DNA of 64,000 nt from Lachnospiraceae bacterium (lineage in GTDB: Bacteria > Bacillota > Clostridia > Lachnospirales > Lachnospiraceae). The notes under the pieces are model-generated. The model ran no database searches. It was given only the letters and a program-made list of their open reading frames with translations, and had not been told where the DNA came from. The translations under genes and the position numbers were made by a program. Where the stretch lies: assembly GCA_910575565.1 (NCBI GenBank), contig CAJTFL010000002.1, positions 62,001 through 126,000 of the forward strand, read 5' to 3'. Positions 18,415-26,350 of this stretch are shown one piece after another. Positions within the stretch are counted from its first letter, which is position 1. Each line of letters begins with the position of its first letter.

Positions 18415-19593
18415 CTAATAATATGTCACCACTACCTTTTTCCCCATCTCCTCGATGGTATGCTTTAGCTGCTCCACCAGATTCTGGCGGATGCCTAAGT
18501 CAAAGGGGATGCCCGGATTCTGGTAGGCGCTGTTAATGGCCTTGCCCACATACATATGTACTTCCGTGCAGTCCTCCACGATCATTTTCGCCACCATGGA
18601 GGCGCCGTTAGGCTTATCCAGCTCCAGGAAAAAGTCCTCTGTGATCGTCTCATTCTTCACATACCTGCGCAGAAGCTGAAGGACGCGGTTTAAGGTCAGC
18701 ACGCCTTCCGTCACCAGATCAATCCCGTCCATATAAGCGATAGGCGGGATCTCCGGATCCACGTAATCCAGGGACACGTCCAGCCTCCGGCCCAGCACGC
18801 GGGACACAATGGTTGCGCTGGTTCCGCCGCACACTACCGTCTTTGCCGAAGGATCGCTAAGAAAATCGTGAACCATGCGGTTATCGTCACTCGGATCCCT
18901 GGCAGGGCCGGTCATGATATTTACCGGCTTGCTGTCGATGATGCGCATAACCGCCACCGTGGTGTCGTCGCCGGGACGGAAGCCGTAAAGCTCGTCGCAG
19001 GCCTGGCTTAAGGCATTGGCCAGGCGGACAGCGGAAACGGTAATGGCATACTGCTTCACCGCATACGCCGCAATATCCTCCCACAGCCAGCCGAAATTCA
19101 GCAGATCCCCTACCCCGGCGTGGATCGTTCCATCGCTCATCAGGACAAAAGCGTCTCCCCTTTTCACCTGGAACCGGTATTCGTTAATCTTCTTTCCCTC
19201 TACCTCGCGGATATTCTTCGGGATATTCACCAGCTTCCCATCCCGGATAAAAATACAGCCCGGATTATCAAACTCTACCAAATATGCGTCGCCGTTATTG
19301 TACACCTGCAGGATGCTGAAGGTAGAATACGCCACCTGGCGCACCTGGCACACCGGAAGGGTCTGGACAATGGTATCCACGCACTCTTCAAGGGTAGCGC
19401 CGTTTAAAAACATCGTCCCCAGGATCTTGGAGGTTAAGGTGGCAAGGATGTTGGCTTTTACGCCGCTTCCCATGCCGTCGGCCAAAATCATGATATCCGA
19501 ATCCTTGGTCTGAAGGATCTCCACCTTGTCGCCGCACAGGATCTCCGTAAATTTATTTAAGCTCTTATAAGCAACATCTACCGTAACGCCCAT
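18415..19593 (-). CDS. SpoIIE-like PP2C serine phosphatase of the hydrogenase operon
   Basis: About 392 residues. The motifs ILADGMGSGVKAN, FVLMSDGTIHAG and RPGDDTTVAVMRI supply the Asp/Gly residues that bind the metal pair in PP2C/SpoIIE phosphatases. A C-terminal region of about 150 residues has no assignment from me. The ATG at 19593 shares its A with the HydS TAA, so translation is coupled. Genes of this type accompany PAS-containing group C hydrogenases in Clostridia and Thermotogae, where H2 or redox sensing is thought to drive a phosphorylation switch. Its protein substrate is unknown. Confidence 0.88.
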   Translation of the reverse strand: MGVTVDVAYKSLNKFTEILCGDKVEILQTKDSDIMILADGMGSGVKANILATLTSKILGTMFLNGATLEECVDTIVQTLPVCQVRQVAYSTFSILQVYNNGDAYLVEFDNPGCIFIRDGKLVNIPKNIREVEGKKINEYRFQVKRGDAFVLMSDGTIHAGVGDLLNFGWLWEDIAAYAVKQYAITVSAVRLANALSQACDELYGFRPGDDTTVAVMRIIDSKPVNIMTGPARDPSDDNRMVHDFLSDPSAKTVVCGGTSATIVSRVLGRRLDVSLDYVDPEIPPIAYMDGIDLVTEGVLTLNRVLQLLRRYVKNETITEDFFLELDKPNGASMVAKMIVEDCTEVHMYVGKAINSAYQNPGIPFDLGIRQNLVEQLKHTIEEMGKKVVVTYY

Positions 19594-21335
19594 TATTTAA
19601 CCTCGCTTTCACTTCCATCCTCCAGTAAGGACTGGCACAGCTTCGTCAGCGTGGTCTTCGTGTCCGCAGTCGTCTCCCCTAAAAGCCCTGCGATTTCCTG
19701 GGCTACCATCATCTGCTTATGGATTACCTTCTGCGCCAGGTCAATGGTTTCCAGCTTCATCTCATAATCCTGCTTCGACTGCTGCTCTTCCTTGGTAATG
19801 TCGATAAACGTCGCCAGCACCACATCCTCTTTTTCCACGTAAACGATGTTTTGGAGGGTGGACAGGTTATTGTAATCGGAATAGGTAACTTTCTTCCCGT
19901 GGATATTATTCTTCGTCTCAAATACCCATTCAAAATCCGATGGGTCGATAAACTCATATAAGTACATTTGGAGGGCTTCCTGCCTGGTCTTTCCGAAGAA
20001 CTTCTCCCCAACCGCCGAATATTCCTTAATCCTCATGTCCCGGTCAACGATCAGAACCATATTGGGGGATGTCTCCATCACCAGGTTCGCCAGGGATTCC
20101 GCCTTTTCATGCATATAAGGGATGCACATCCCAAGCTCCGCCTTCTTCTGGAATACGGCAACCGCCTTTTCCCGGCAGGTAGGATACCCGCAGGCGCCGC
20201 AGTTTAGCTCGTCCTCCGACTTGGTCTTGCCGATCTCCGATAAGATTTCCCGGATCTGCGCCTCCGTAGGGATAGGATCATTAGGCTTGCGGTTCTCAAA
20301 CTTCTTCCCGAAATCAATCCCTTCCATGGCTTTTGCCAGGCCGTCCTCATCCACAGCTTCCCTGGGGATATTTTCCTCCATCTCCAGCTTAATCCTAAAC
20401 CGGGAAATAAACTGATCGTCTTCCACCGTGGGGCCTTTCACGCAGCCGCCGGAGCACATATTCGCCTCGATAAAGCAGCCGGAAAGTTCTCCCCGCACCA
20501 GGCTCTCGCACAGATCGATACAGTTCTTTGTCCCGTGGACGTAAAACTTATGGTAATGATCCACTTTTTTCTGGGTAGCCAGGATAGAGTTTACCACGCC
20601 GTTCGTCACCGGGTACAGCCGGTTTACCTTGGGATCAAGCTGCTTAAAGGGCGTATCTTCGCAGGAATCGATATCGATGCCTTCCGCTTCCAGCCACTTA
20701 TTGATATCGTTGAAATTCAGCACGGCATCGATATAGCCTGGATGCCGCTCATCCGCCGCTTCTTTCTTTTTGGCAATGCAGGGGCCAAGGAATACAATCT
20801 TGGCATTCCTGCCATACTCTTTCCTGAGCATCATGCCGTGAGCCACCATAGGCGACACCACCGGAGCCATAAACGGCACAAGCTGAGGATAATAAATCTC
20901 AATCAGATCATTGACGCTGGGGCAGCAAGTGGTAATGATATTGTCCATAGTGCCTTCCGCCAAAAGCCGGTCGTACTCCGCCGTCACCACGGCAGCCCCT
21001 TCCGAGGTTTCCCGCACATCGGCAAACCCAAGCTTCCTTAAGGCGGTATTTACCTGGCCGATGGAATGATGCTTTAACAGTCCCATATAAGAGGGCGCGA
21101 TGGAGACCACTACCGTCTCCCCCCTCTTAATCATATACCTGACCGCATCCAGATCGCTTACCAGGGTTTTGGCAGACTGGGGACATACCTGGAGGCAGTG
21201 GCCGCACAGGATGCAGTGATCCTGCATGATCTCCGCCCGCTCATTCTTAATGGTAATCGCCTTTACGTCACAGTTCCTTACGCACTTATAACAATGCTTG
21301 CATTTTGTGGCCTTAAAATCAATAATCTTTTTCAT
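19593..21335 (-). CDS. hydS: sensory [FeFe] hydrogenase HydS (H-cluster plus Fe-S plus PAS domain)
   Basis: About 580 residues. Order: two N-terminal 4Fe-4S motifs (CKHCYKCVRNC, CILCGHCLQVCP), the H-cluster domain with TTCCPSVND, LGPCIAKKKEA and EANMCSGGCVKGP, a four-cysteine Fe-S domain (CGACGYPTCREKAVA...LGMC) and a PAS domain (METSPNMVLIVDRDMRIKEY). No kinase or cyclase domain follows. This is the layout of group C sensory hydrogenases, which respond to H2 or redox state rather than doing bulk catalysis. The next gene is a PP2C phosphatase, a likely output partner. It begins 3 nt after the small 2Fe-2S gene. Confidence 0.9.
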   Translation of the reverse strand: MKKIIDFKATKCKHCYKCVRNCDVKAITIKNERAEIMQDHCILCGHCLQVCPQSAKTLVSDLDAVRYMIKRGETVVVSIAPSYMGLLKHHSIGQVNTALRKLGFADVRETSEGAAVVTAEYDRLLAEGTMDNIITTCCPSVNDLIEIYYPQLVPFMAPVVSPMVAHGMMLRKEYGRNAKIVFLGPCIAKKKEAADERHPGYIDAVLNFNDINKWLEAEGIDIDSCEDTPFKQLDPKVNRLYPVTNGVVNSILATQKKVDHYHKFYVHGTKNCIDLCESLVRGELSGCFIEANMCSGGCVKGPTVEDDQFISRFRIKLEMEENIPREAVDEDGLAKAMEGIDFGKKFENRKPNDPIPTEAQIREILSEIGKTKSEDELNCGACGYPTCREKAVAVFQKKAELGMCIPYMHEKAESLANLVMETSPNMVLIVDRDMRIKEYSAVGEKFFGKTRQEALQMYLYEFIDPSDFEWVFETKNNIHGKKVTYSDYNNLSTLQNIVYVEKEDVVLATFIDITKEEQQSKQDYEMKLETIDLAQKVIHKQMMVAQEIAGLLGETTADTKTTLTKLCQSLLEDGSESEVK

Positions 21336-21338
21336 CGG

Positions 21339-21578
21339 CTACAGCCTCCCCATGATCTCCTTTTTAAAGAACTCTTCCGTGGTTTCCGGTGATACGGAAT
21401 ATAACGTCCCGTCAACGGTGACGCACACGCCGTTTACGCAGTTGCCGCTGCAGAACGCACCGTTTAAATCCACCTTATCGCTGACCTGGTTGGCTGCCAC
21501 TAACTGCTGCATCTTCTGGATAATCTCCCTGGAACCCTTAAGATGACACGCGCTTCCGATACAAATCGTTACCTTCAT
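21339..21578 (-). CDS. thioredoxin-like 2Fe-2S ferredoxin, first gene of the hydrogenase operon
   Basis: Only 79 residues, a stand-alone NuoE/HydC-type thioredoxin-like fold. Cysteines occur as CIGSACHLKG and AFCSGNCVNGVC, the usual four-cysteine arrangement that holds one 2Fe-2S cluster. It probably passes electrons to HydS or the hydrogenase. GGAGG lies 7 nt before the ATG. A promoter at 21637-21665 serves the operon. Confidence 0.87.
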   Translation of the reverse strand: MKVTICIGSACHLKGSREIIQKMQQLVAANQVSDKVDLNGAFCSGNCVNGVCVTVDGTLYSVSPETTEEFFKKEIMGRL

Positions 21579-21636
21579 ACGTAATTCCTCCGCAATATGT
21601 ATTCTTTACTTTGGCCCTTTGGGCACTGTTGGTTAT

Positions 21637-21665
21637 ATTATCGCATATTGTGAACTTGTTATCAA
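21637..21665 (-). promoter_or_regulatory. hydrogenase operon promoter overlapping a Rex-like site
   Basis: On the minus strand TTGATA (-35) and GATAAT (-10) are 17 nt apart. The 18-bp stretch at 21648-21665, TTGATAACAAGTTCACAA, starts with the -35 box. It matches 12 of 14 fixed positions of the Rex consensus TTGTTAANNNNTTAACAA. Rex represses fermentation and hydrogenase genes at low NADH/NAD+. The promoter call is firm; the Rex call is an inference. Confidence 0.6.
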
Positions 21666-21695
21666 TATGATTTTTATTACAATTTTATATATCCA

Positions 21696-21851
21696 GTTCA
21701 GCCAGTGGGAAATGTATGGGTGAAAATCGTGCTTGCACGAATTTTCATCCATCGTTTCCCACTGAGGGAGCGCCCGTTTATGAGCAAAGTTAGCTGCGTA
21801 AGCAGCGGGGAGTGCCGTTAGGCACGGCTTTGCGAATGGCGCGGGCTGAAC
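21696..21851 (-). repeat. MITE-like element, copy B (inverted relative to copy A)
   Basis: A 156-bp segment bounded by GTTCAGCC and GGCTGAAC. Its reverse complement is about 90% identical by eye to copy A at 16714-16868. The rest of the gap to 22243 has no gene. It contains an imperfect 20-bp direct repeat (22101-22120 and 22136-22155, 18 of 20 identical) near the 5' side of the next gene. Confidence 0.75.
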
Positions 21852-22243
21852 GGACGGAAGATTCCACCTAAAAAGTTTGTGTGCTTTCCCGCTACTCCAG
21901 GTCTTTTCGAGCTTAGTGTCCGTTCCGTTTTATGCCGGGCGAGAGCGCGTTTTCGTGTGTACATCCACCACAGGCGGCGAACTCGCCAGCCTACGTGTCT
22001 CATCTAAATCAACAAACACACTGTAAGAATCACCAGCTAACCCCATCCACTCCCAATATCCCCCCGAAACGCCCCGCATCAAAATCCCCTCCCAATTATC
22101 CAAGTTGACAAAGCATTAATCCCCCCTCAGCTACCCAAGTCAACAAAGCATTAATTTTTCCTTAAAACATGATGGTTTATCACCATAAAATATGGTAAGA
22201 TAAATGATGCAGCAAAGTACCAGAGGAAACGGAGGAGTTAAAA

Positions 22244-23521
22244 TTGCAAAAACACAAATACTTAGCAGCAGCACTGACATTATGCGTAATGCTGACGGCC
22301 TGCCAGGGAGATATCGGATCCAAAAGCGGCATCCCTGGCTTAACCGGCGGGAAGGAAAGCGGCCAGGAGGCGCTGCCTCAATCAAAGGAGTATGTATCAG
22401 AAAACGGCCTGTACAGCATAACCATGCTGGACGGCTTCCAGCAAAGTGAAATGTCAATCCAGGCAAATTACAGCATGATGGGATTGGAAAGCCCGGAAGG
22501 CGGCCCTAATTTGTCATGCATAGCCTTAGGCGGCGCTAAGACAGGCGTACCAGGAAATCAGGGGGAATTAACCAGCCTGGAAGATTATGCCGACCGGATT
22601 AGCGAGATCTTACAGTCCGACAATCAAGTAACCTTTAACTGGGAAACCACAGAGGAGCTGGCCATGGACGGCATGGTGCGGGGACTGGCAAAAGAAGGGG
22701 AGGCAACTTATTCCAGAAGCAAGGGGAGCGCTTATTCCATCTATGGCGAATCCGAAAGCGGCTACTATGCCCTGTTGGTGATGGGGAAGCCTTCCGATGT
22801 TGAAGACGCGAAAAAAGTAATGGCCGTCAAGGAATTGGAAGGCGCACTGGAGCTTGGCACGAAGGATTTCTTATTTGCCATGACGGCTGTGCTGGATTCC
22901 GTAAACGGAGGCAGCGTGATCCATACGGCTAAGATGCTTAATGACACAGGCTCCGATCTTGGGCAGGTGGCAGCAGGGGCAAAGAACTCCCTGTCCAGCA
23001 GCTGGGAGGTAGAGGATAAAGCTTCCTTACAGGAAATGAAAGATTGGCTGATTACCGAAGGGCATCACCAGAACGCCATAGAGCTGCTTGAACAGGAATA
23101 CGGAATCGGCCCAGAGGCAAGCCGGGAGGAATTGATAGAAAAAACCCAAAATGACCCTAACCAGATCAGCCTGCTTGCGGCCTATGACGCAAGGGCGGCT
23201 TTTGGCGAAGCGGGGATCAAGGCCTGGGATTTGAGCCGGGTAGGAACGATTATGGGCTTTGGCTATGCCGCCGGATACTGCACTTATGAGGAAGCGTTAG
23301 ACGGGATGCTGGAAGCCGCCAAAATCGCCCAGCAGTCCTTCGGCTCATGGGAAGAGTTTAACCAAAGCTATCTGCTGGGCTACGCTTACTGGTCGGAAGA
23401 AAGCTTAGAGGATCCGGACAGCAGCGCCGCGGAGCGGGCATCCATTATTAAAGAGCTGGAAGCCCAGGCAAACGGCCCGTTTTCTGTCGATTGGGGAATA
23501 ACGCTGGAAAAGGACTGGTAG
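22244..23521 (+). CDS. lipoprotein with C-terminal DUF1266 domain
   Basis: About 425 residues. The signal peptide ends in the lipobox LTAC (MLTACQ), so it is probably membrane-anchored outside the cell. The C-terminal 180 residues, with AWDLSRVGTIMGFGYAAGYCTYEEA and WEEFNQSYLLGYAYW, match the DUF1266 pattern. Its function is unknown. It starts at TTG (22244) with GGAGGAG 6 nt upstream. The WYL regulator begins 8 nt after its stop, so they are probably co-transcribed. Confidence 0.82.
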   Translation: MQKHKYLAAALTLCVMLTACQGDIGSKSGIPGLTGGKESGQEALPQSKEYVSENGLYSITMLDGFQQSEMSIQANYSMMGLESPEGGPNLSCIALGGAKTGVPGNQGELTSLEDYADRISEILQSDNQVTFNWETTEELAMDGMVRGLAKEGEATYSRSKGSAYSIYGESESGYYALLVMGKPSDVEDAKKVMAVKELEGALELGTKDFLFAMTAVLDSVNGGSVIHTAKMLNDTGSDLGQVAAGAKNSLSSSWEVEDKASLQEMKDWLITEGHHQNAIELLEQEYGIGPEASREELIEKTQNDPNQISLLAAYDARAAFGEAGIKAWDLSRVGTIMGFGYAAGYCTYEEALDGMLEAAKIAQQSFGSWEEFNQSYLLGYAYWSEESLEDPDSSAAERASIIKELEAQANGPFSVDWGITLEKDW

Positions 23522-23528
23522 TTTCGCA

Positions 23529-24425
23529 GTGTCAGACAGCCGTTTATTTAATATCTTATATTACCTTTTGGACAAAGGCCGGGCCACTGCCCCGGAACTG
23601 GCGGCAAGGTTTGAGGTTTCCCCCAGAACCATTTACCGTGACGTGGAGGCATTAAGCATTGCTGGCATTCCCATCTACGCGGAGCCGGGAAGGAATGGGG
23701 GAATATCCTTGCTGCCTGGGTTTACTTTGGACAAGGCCATACTGTCCGCCCATGAGCAGCAGGAAATATTGGCGGCAGTCCAAAGCATCTCGGCTACCGG
23801 ATATTCTTCCGGCGAGGAAACGCTGACCAAGCTGTCTGCGCTGTTTCATGTGGATATGGGAAACTGGCTTGAGGTGGATTTTTCCCGCTGGGGAAAATCC
23901 GTTTACGATAATGCAAAATTTGAACAGTTAAAGGCGGCGGTAATCCAGCACAGGGAAACGGAGATTGTCTACGAAAGCACCAGGGGACAGCAAAGCGCCC
24001 GAACCGTCCAGCCCCTAAAGCTAACCTACCAGTCTAAGGAATGGTACTTAAAAGCTTTCTGCCTTAAACGGCAGGATTTCCGCATATTTAAGCTGAACCG
24101 CATTTTAAGGCTGAAGCTGTCGGCAAAAACCTTCGTGCCCAGGCCGTATCCTGAGCCGGAGGAAGGCCTGCCGCCGCCGTTCCCCCAGATAGTCCTTTTA
24201 TTTCCAAAAGAAATGGCCTACCGGGTTTATGATGAATTTGACCAACCGCAGATCCGCCGGCAGGAAAACGGCAGCCTGATCGCTACTGCCAAAATGCCGG
24301 TGGATCCGTGGCTTATGGGGTATCTGCTTTCCTTTGGGACACAGGTTGAAATCCTTGAACCGGCGTATTTGAAGGAAGCCTTGGCGGAACAGGCACTAAA
24401 AATTTATCAAAAAAACAAACCTTGA
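23529..24425 (+). CDS. HTH/WYL-domain transcriptional regulator (YafY-like)
   Basis: About 298 residues. An N-terminal DeoR-type helix-turn-helix (TAPELAARFEVSPRTIYRDVEALS) is followed by a central region and a WYL domain (ETEIVYES...VQPLKLTYQSKEWYLKAFC...FRIFKLNRI). WYL domains sense ligands or nucleic acids and the proteins usually control neighbouring genes. It starts with GTG 8 nt after the lipoprotein stop. A perfect palindrome lies at its 3' end (24421-24439), just ahead of the zinc-ribbon gene, and is a plausible binding site. Confidence 0.9.
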   Translation: MSDSRLFNILYYLLDKGRATAPELAARFEVSPRTIYRDVEALSIAGIPIYAEPGRNGGISLLPGFTLDKAILSAHEQQEILAAVQSISATGYSSGEETLTKLSALFHVDMGNWLEVDFSRWGKSVYDNAKFEQLKAAVIQHRETEIVYESTRGQQSARTVQPLKLTYQSKEWYLKAFCLKRQDFRIFKLNRILRLKLSAKTFVPRPYPEPEEGLPPPFPQIVLLFPKEMAYRVYDEFDQPQIRRQENGSLIATAKMPVDPWLMGYLLSFGTQVEILEPAYLKEALAEQALKIYQKNKP

Positions 24426-24439
24426 CAGAAGATGTCAAG
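24421..24439. promoter_or_regulatory. perfect palindrome, candidate operator
   Basis: CTTGACA and TGTCAAG are exact inverted halves separated by 5 nt. The left half contains TTGACA, a perfect -35 hexamer. No well-spaced -10 box was found (TACACT at 24450 is 22 nt away). It overlaps the end of the WYL regulator gene and lies 58 nt before the zinc-ribbon start. Binding by the WYL protein is an inference. Confidence 0.55.
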
Positions 24440-24496
24440 ATATATGTGCTACACTATGGGCAGAAACTTAAATCAGCCAAAAACGGAGGGAATCAA

Positions 24497-24769
24497 ATGA
24501 ATGCGATGAACCAGAAATTTTGCCAATGCTGCGGTATGCCCATAGGCGATACGGATGAACTTTTCGGCACAAACGCCGATGGCAGCAAAAATGCGGACTA
24601 CTGCAAATACTGCTTTGAAAACGGGGAATTTACGTTTAAAGGCACAATGGAAGAAATGGTTGAGATATGCGTGCCCCATATGGCCGCCGCTAACCCAAAT
24701 ATGACACAAGACGATGCAAGGAAAGCCATGCTGGAATGGTTTCCTACATTAAAGCGCTGGAAAAAATAG
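24497..24769 (+). CDS. small putative zinc-ribbon protein
   Basis: 90 residues with CQCCGMPIGDTDELFGTNADGSKN then YCKYCFENGEFTF, the four-cysteine pattern of the putative zinc-ribbon family often found beside YafY/WYL regulators. The ATG at 24497 follows GGAGGG by about 6 nt. A hairpin terminator follows its stop. Its role is unknown; the upstream palindrome suggests control by the neighbouring regulator. Confidence 0.85.
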   Translation: MNAMNQKFCQCCGMPIGDTDELFGTNADGSKNADYCKYCFENGEFTFKGTMEEMVEICVPHMAAANPNMTQDDARKAMLEWFPTLKRWKK

Positions 24770-24782
24770 CAGAATGGCAAAG

Positions 24783-24851
24783 CAGGAGCGTGAAAATTTC
24801 CACTGAGGGAATGCTGTCTTATTCGTGGATATTTTCGCGCTCCTGTTTTTT
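24783..24851 (+). terminator. long hairpin terminator
   Basis: CAGGAGCG at 24783 pairs with CGCTCCTG at 24837-24844, with further pairing of TGAAAAT and TATTTTC inside. A T-run follows. The loop contains CCACTGAGGGA, a string also present inside the MITE-like element, which suggests derivation from a related sequence. Confidence 0.75.
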
Positions 24852-24886
24852 ATTCGCTATTAATCCGAATATTTCATGCCACAAGA

Positions 24887-24915
24887 TTGCCAAATAAAGT
24901 CTTCCAGGTTATAAT
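24887..24915 (+). promoter_or_regulatory. promoter for the ABC uptake genes
   Basis: TTGCCA (24887) and TATAAT (24910) are separated by 17 nt. The transcript would have a leader of about 120 nt before the ATG at 25041. The leader contains small inverted repeats (ACGCC/GGCGT) but I recognise no known riboswitch. Confidence 0.7.
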
Positions 24916-25040
24916 GCATAAGGATTGGACTTTTGCAGATGCTTAAGGCAGACGCCGGGACTGTGCATGGCGTTCCCAAGCGTACCCAACAGTGCCTGCA
25001 AGCCATCGAAAATTTATCACTATCTTAAAGAGAGGACTTT

Positions 25041-26255
25041 ATGATGAAGAAAAAATCGATTTCACTTCTTTTATCCGGCCTTTTGGCCGTCACCTTGCTG
25101 ACCGGCTGCGGGGGCGCCGGCTCCGAAAACGCCGCCACTTCCGCCACGGAAACCACTGCCGGGCAGGCTGACTCCCAGGAACAGTCCCAAGGTTTGGATT
25201 CCTCCGGCTCCCAGGATGAGAACGGCGAAAAATCCCAGGCCGAAAACGAGAAAGGCCCTGATGCTGACGCCAAAGAATCCGCCAGCCAGGCCGACTCACC
25301 GGAAAGCACCGGCGATGCAGAGGGCAAGGAGGCGGCAGGCAGCGATACCGACGGCGAGGATATCACCCTGCGGGTAGGTTCCCTAAAAGGCCCCACCTCC
25401 ATGGGACTGGTGTTTTTGATGGAAATGGCCGAAGGCGGCAAGACGGAGCAGACGTATGACTTTACCATGGTTACTTCCGCCGATGAGCTTCTGCCTAAGG
25501 TAATCGGCGGCGATCTGGATATCGCCCTAGTTCCGGCCAATGTGGCAAGCGTGCTGTATGGCCGCACCGAAGGCCAGGTGGCGGTAATCGACATTAACAC
25601 CCTGGGGGTTCTTTACGGGGTAACGGCAGATAATTCCATCCAGTCCATAGGCGACCTGGCAGGGAAAACCGTTTACATGACCGGCAAAGGAACCACCCCC
25701 GATTACGTATTCCAGTATCTTTTGGAAGCCAATGGCATCCAGGATCAGGTTGCGCTGGAGTTTAAGTCGGAGCCTGGGGAAGTGGCCGCCCTTTTGGCCA
25801 ATCAGCCGGAAGCCATCGGCATTCTGCCCCAGCCCTTTGTGACCGTTGCCTGCGCCCAGAATGAAGCCCTGGGCATTGCCCTGGATTTAACTGCGGAATG
25901 GGATAAGGCACAGGAGGAAAAAGGCAGCCAAATGGTCACTGGCGTAACCCTGGTACGCAAAGAATTTCTGGAAAAGCATCCGGACGCCGTCTCCCTTTTC
26001 CTGAAGGATCACGAAAAATCCGCCGCCTATACCAAGGAACAGCCTGACCAGGCCGCAGAGCTAATCGTGAAAGCGGGCATTATCGAAAAAGCTCCTGTAG
26101 CTAAAAAGGCTCTTCCCTACTGCAACATTACCTGCATCACCGGCCAGGAGATGAAGGCGGCCTTAAGCGGCTACTTACAGGTACTCTTTGACCGGGATCC
26201 AAAATCCGTAGGCGGCAAAATGCCTGAAGATGATTTTTATTTTATTGAGCCGTAA
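25041..26255 (+). CDS. ABC transporter substrate-binding lipoprotein
   Basis: About 404 residues. The lipobox is LLTGC after a signal peptide. Then comes a long acidic, Ser/Glu-rich linker of about 90 residues, and a periplasmic-binding-like fold with TLRVGSLKGPTSMGLVFLM, DLDIALVPANVASVLYG, GKTVYMTGKGTTPDYVF and LLANQPEAIGILPQP. This resembles SsuA/TauA-type and related binding proteins. The ligand cannot be told. The next gene encodes a permease-ATPase fusion, so the pair makes a complete importer. Confidence 0.88.
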   Translation: MMKKKSISLLLSGLLAVTLLTGCGGAGSENAATSATETTAGQADSQEQSQGLDSSGSQDENGEKSQAENEKGPDADAKESASQADSPESTGDAEGKEAAGSDTDGEDITLRVGSLKGPTSMGLVFLMEMAEGGKTEQTYDFTMVTSADELLPKVIGGDLDIALVPANVASVLYGRTEGQVAVIDINTLGVLYGVTADNSIQSIGDLAGKTVYMTGKGTTPDYVFQYLLEANGIQDQVALEFKSEPGEVAALLANQPEAIGILPQPFVTVACAQNEALGIALDLTAEWDKAQEEKGSQMVTGVTLVRKEFLEKHPDAVSLFLKDHEKSAAYTKEQPDQAAELIVKAGIIEKAPVAKKALPYCNITCITGQEMKAALSGYLQVLFDRDPKSVGGKMPEDDFYFIEP

Positions 26256-26320
26256 GCATTTTTAATGAGCTGTAAACATTTTTAATGAGCTGTAAACATT
26301 TTTAATGAGCCGTAAGCATT
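26247..26320 (+). repeat. 20-bp tandem repeat including the upstream stop codon
   Basis: Units GAGCYGTAARCATTTTTAAT occur three times in full and a fourth in part. The first unit contains the last two codons and the TAA of the substrate-binding protein. The array fills the gap before the permease-ATPase gene, so it lengthens the intercistronic spacer. Two unit variants (CCGTAAGC and CTGTAAAC) alternate. Confidence 0.85.
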
Positions 26321-26350
26321 TCGATTGTGAACTGTGCAAGGAGGGCAGCG

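Noticed and set aside
24916..25040. Long leader as a riboswitch
   Set aside because: I could not match it to any known class (TPP, SAM, guanidine and others were considered); only short stems were seen.
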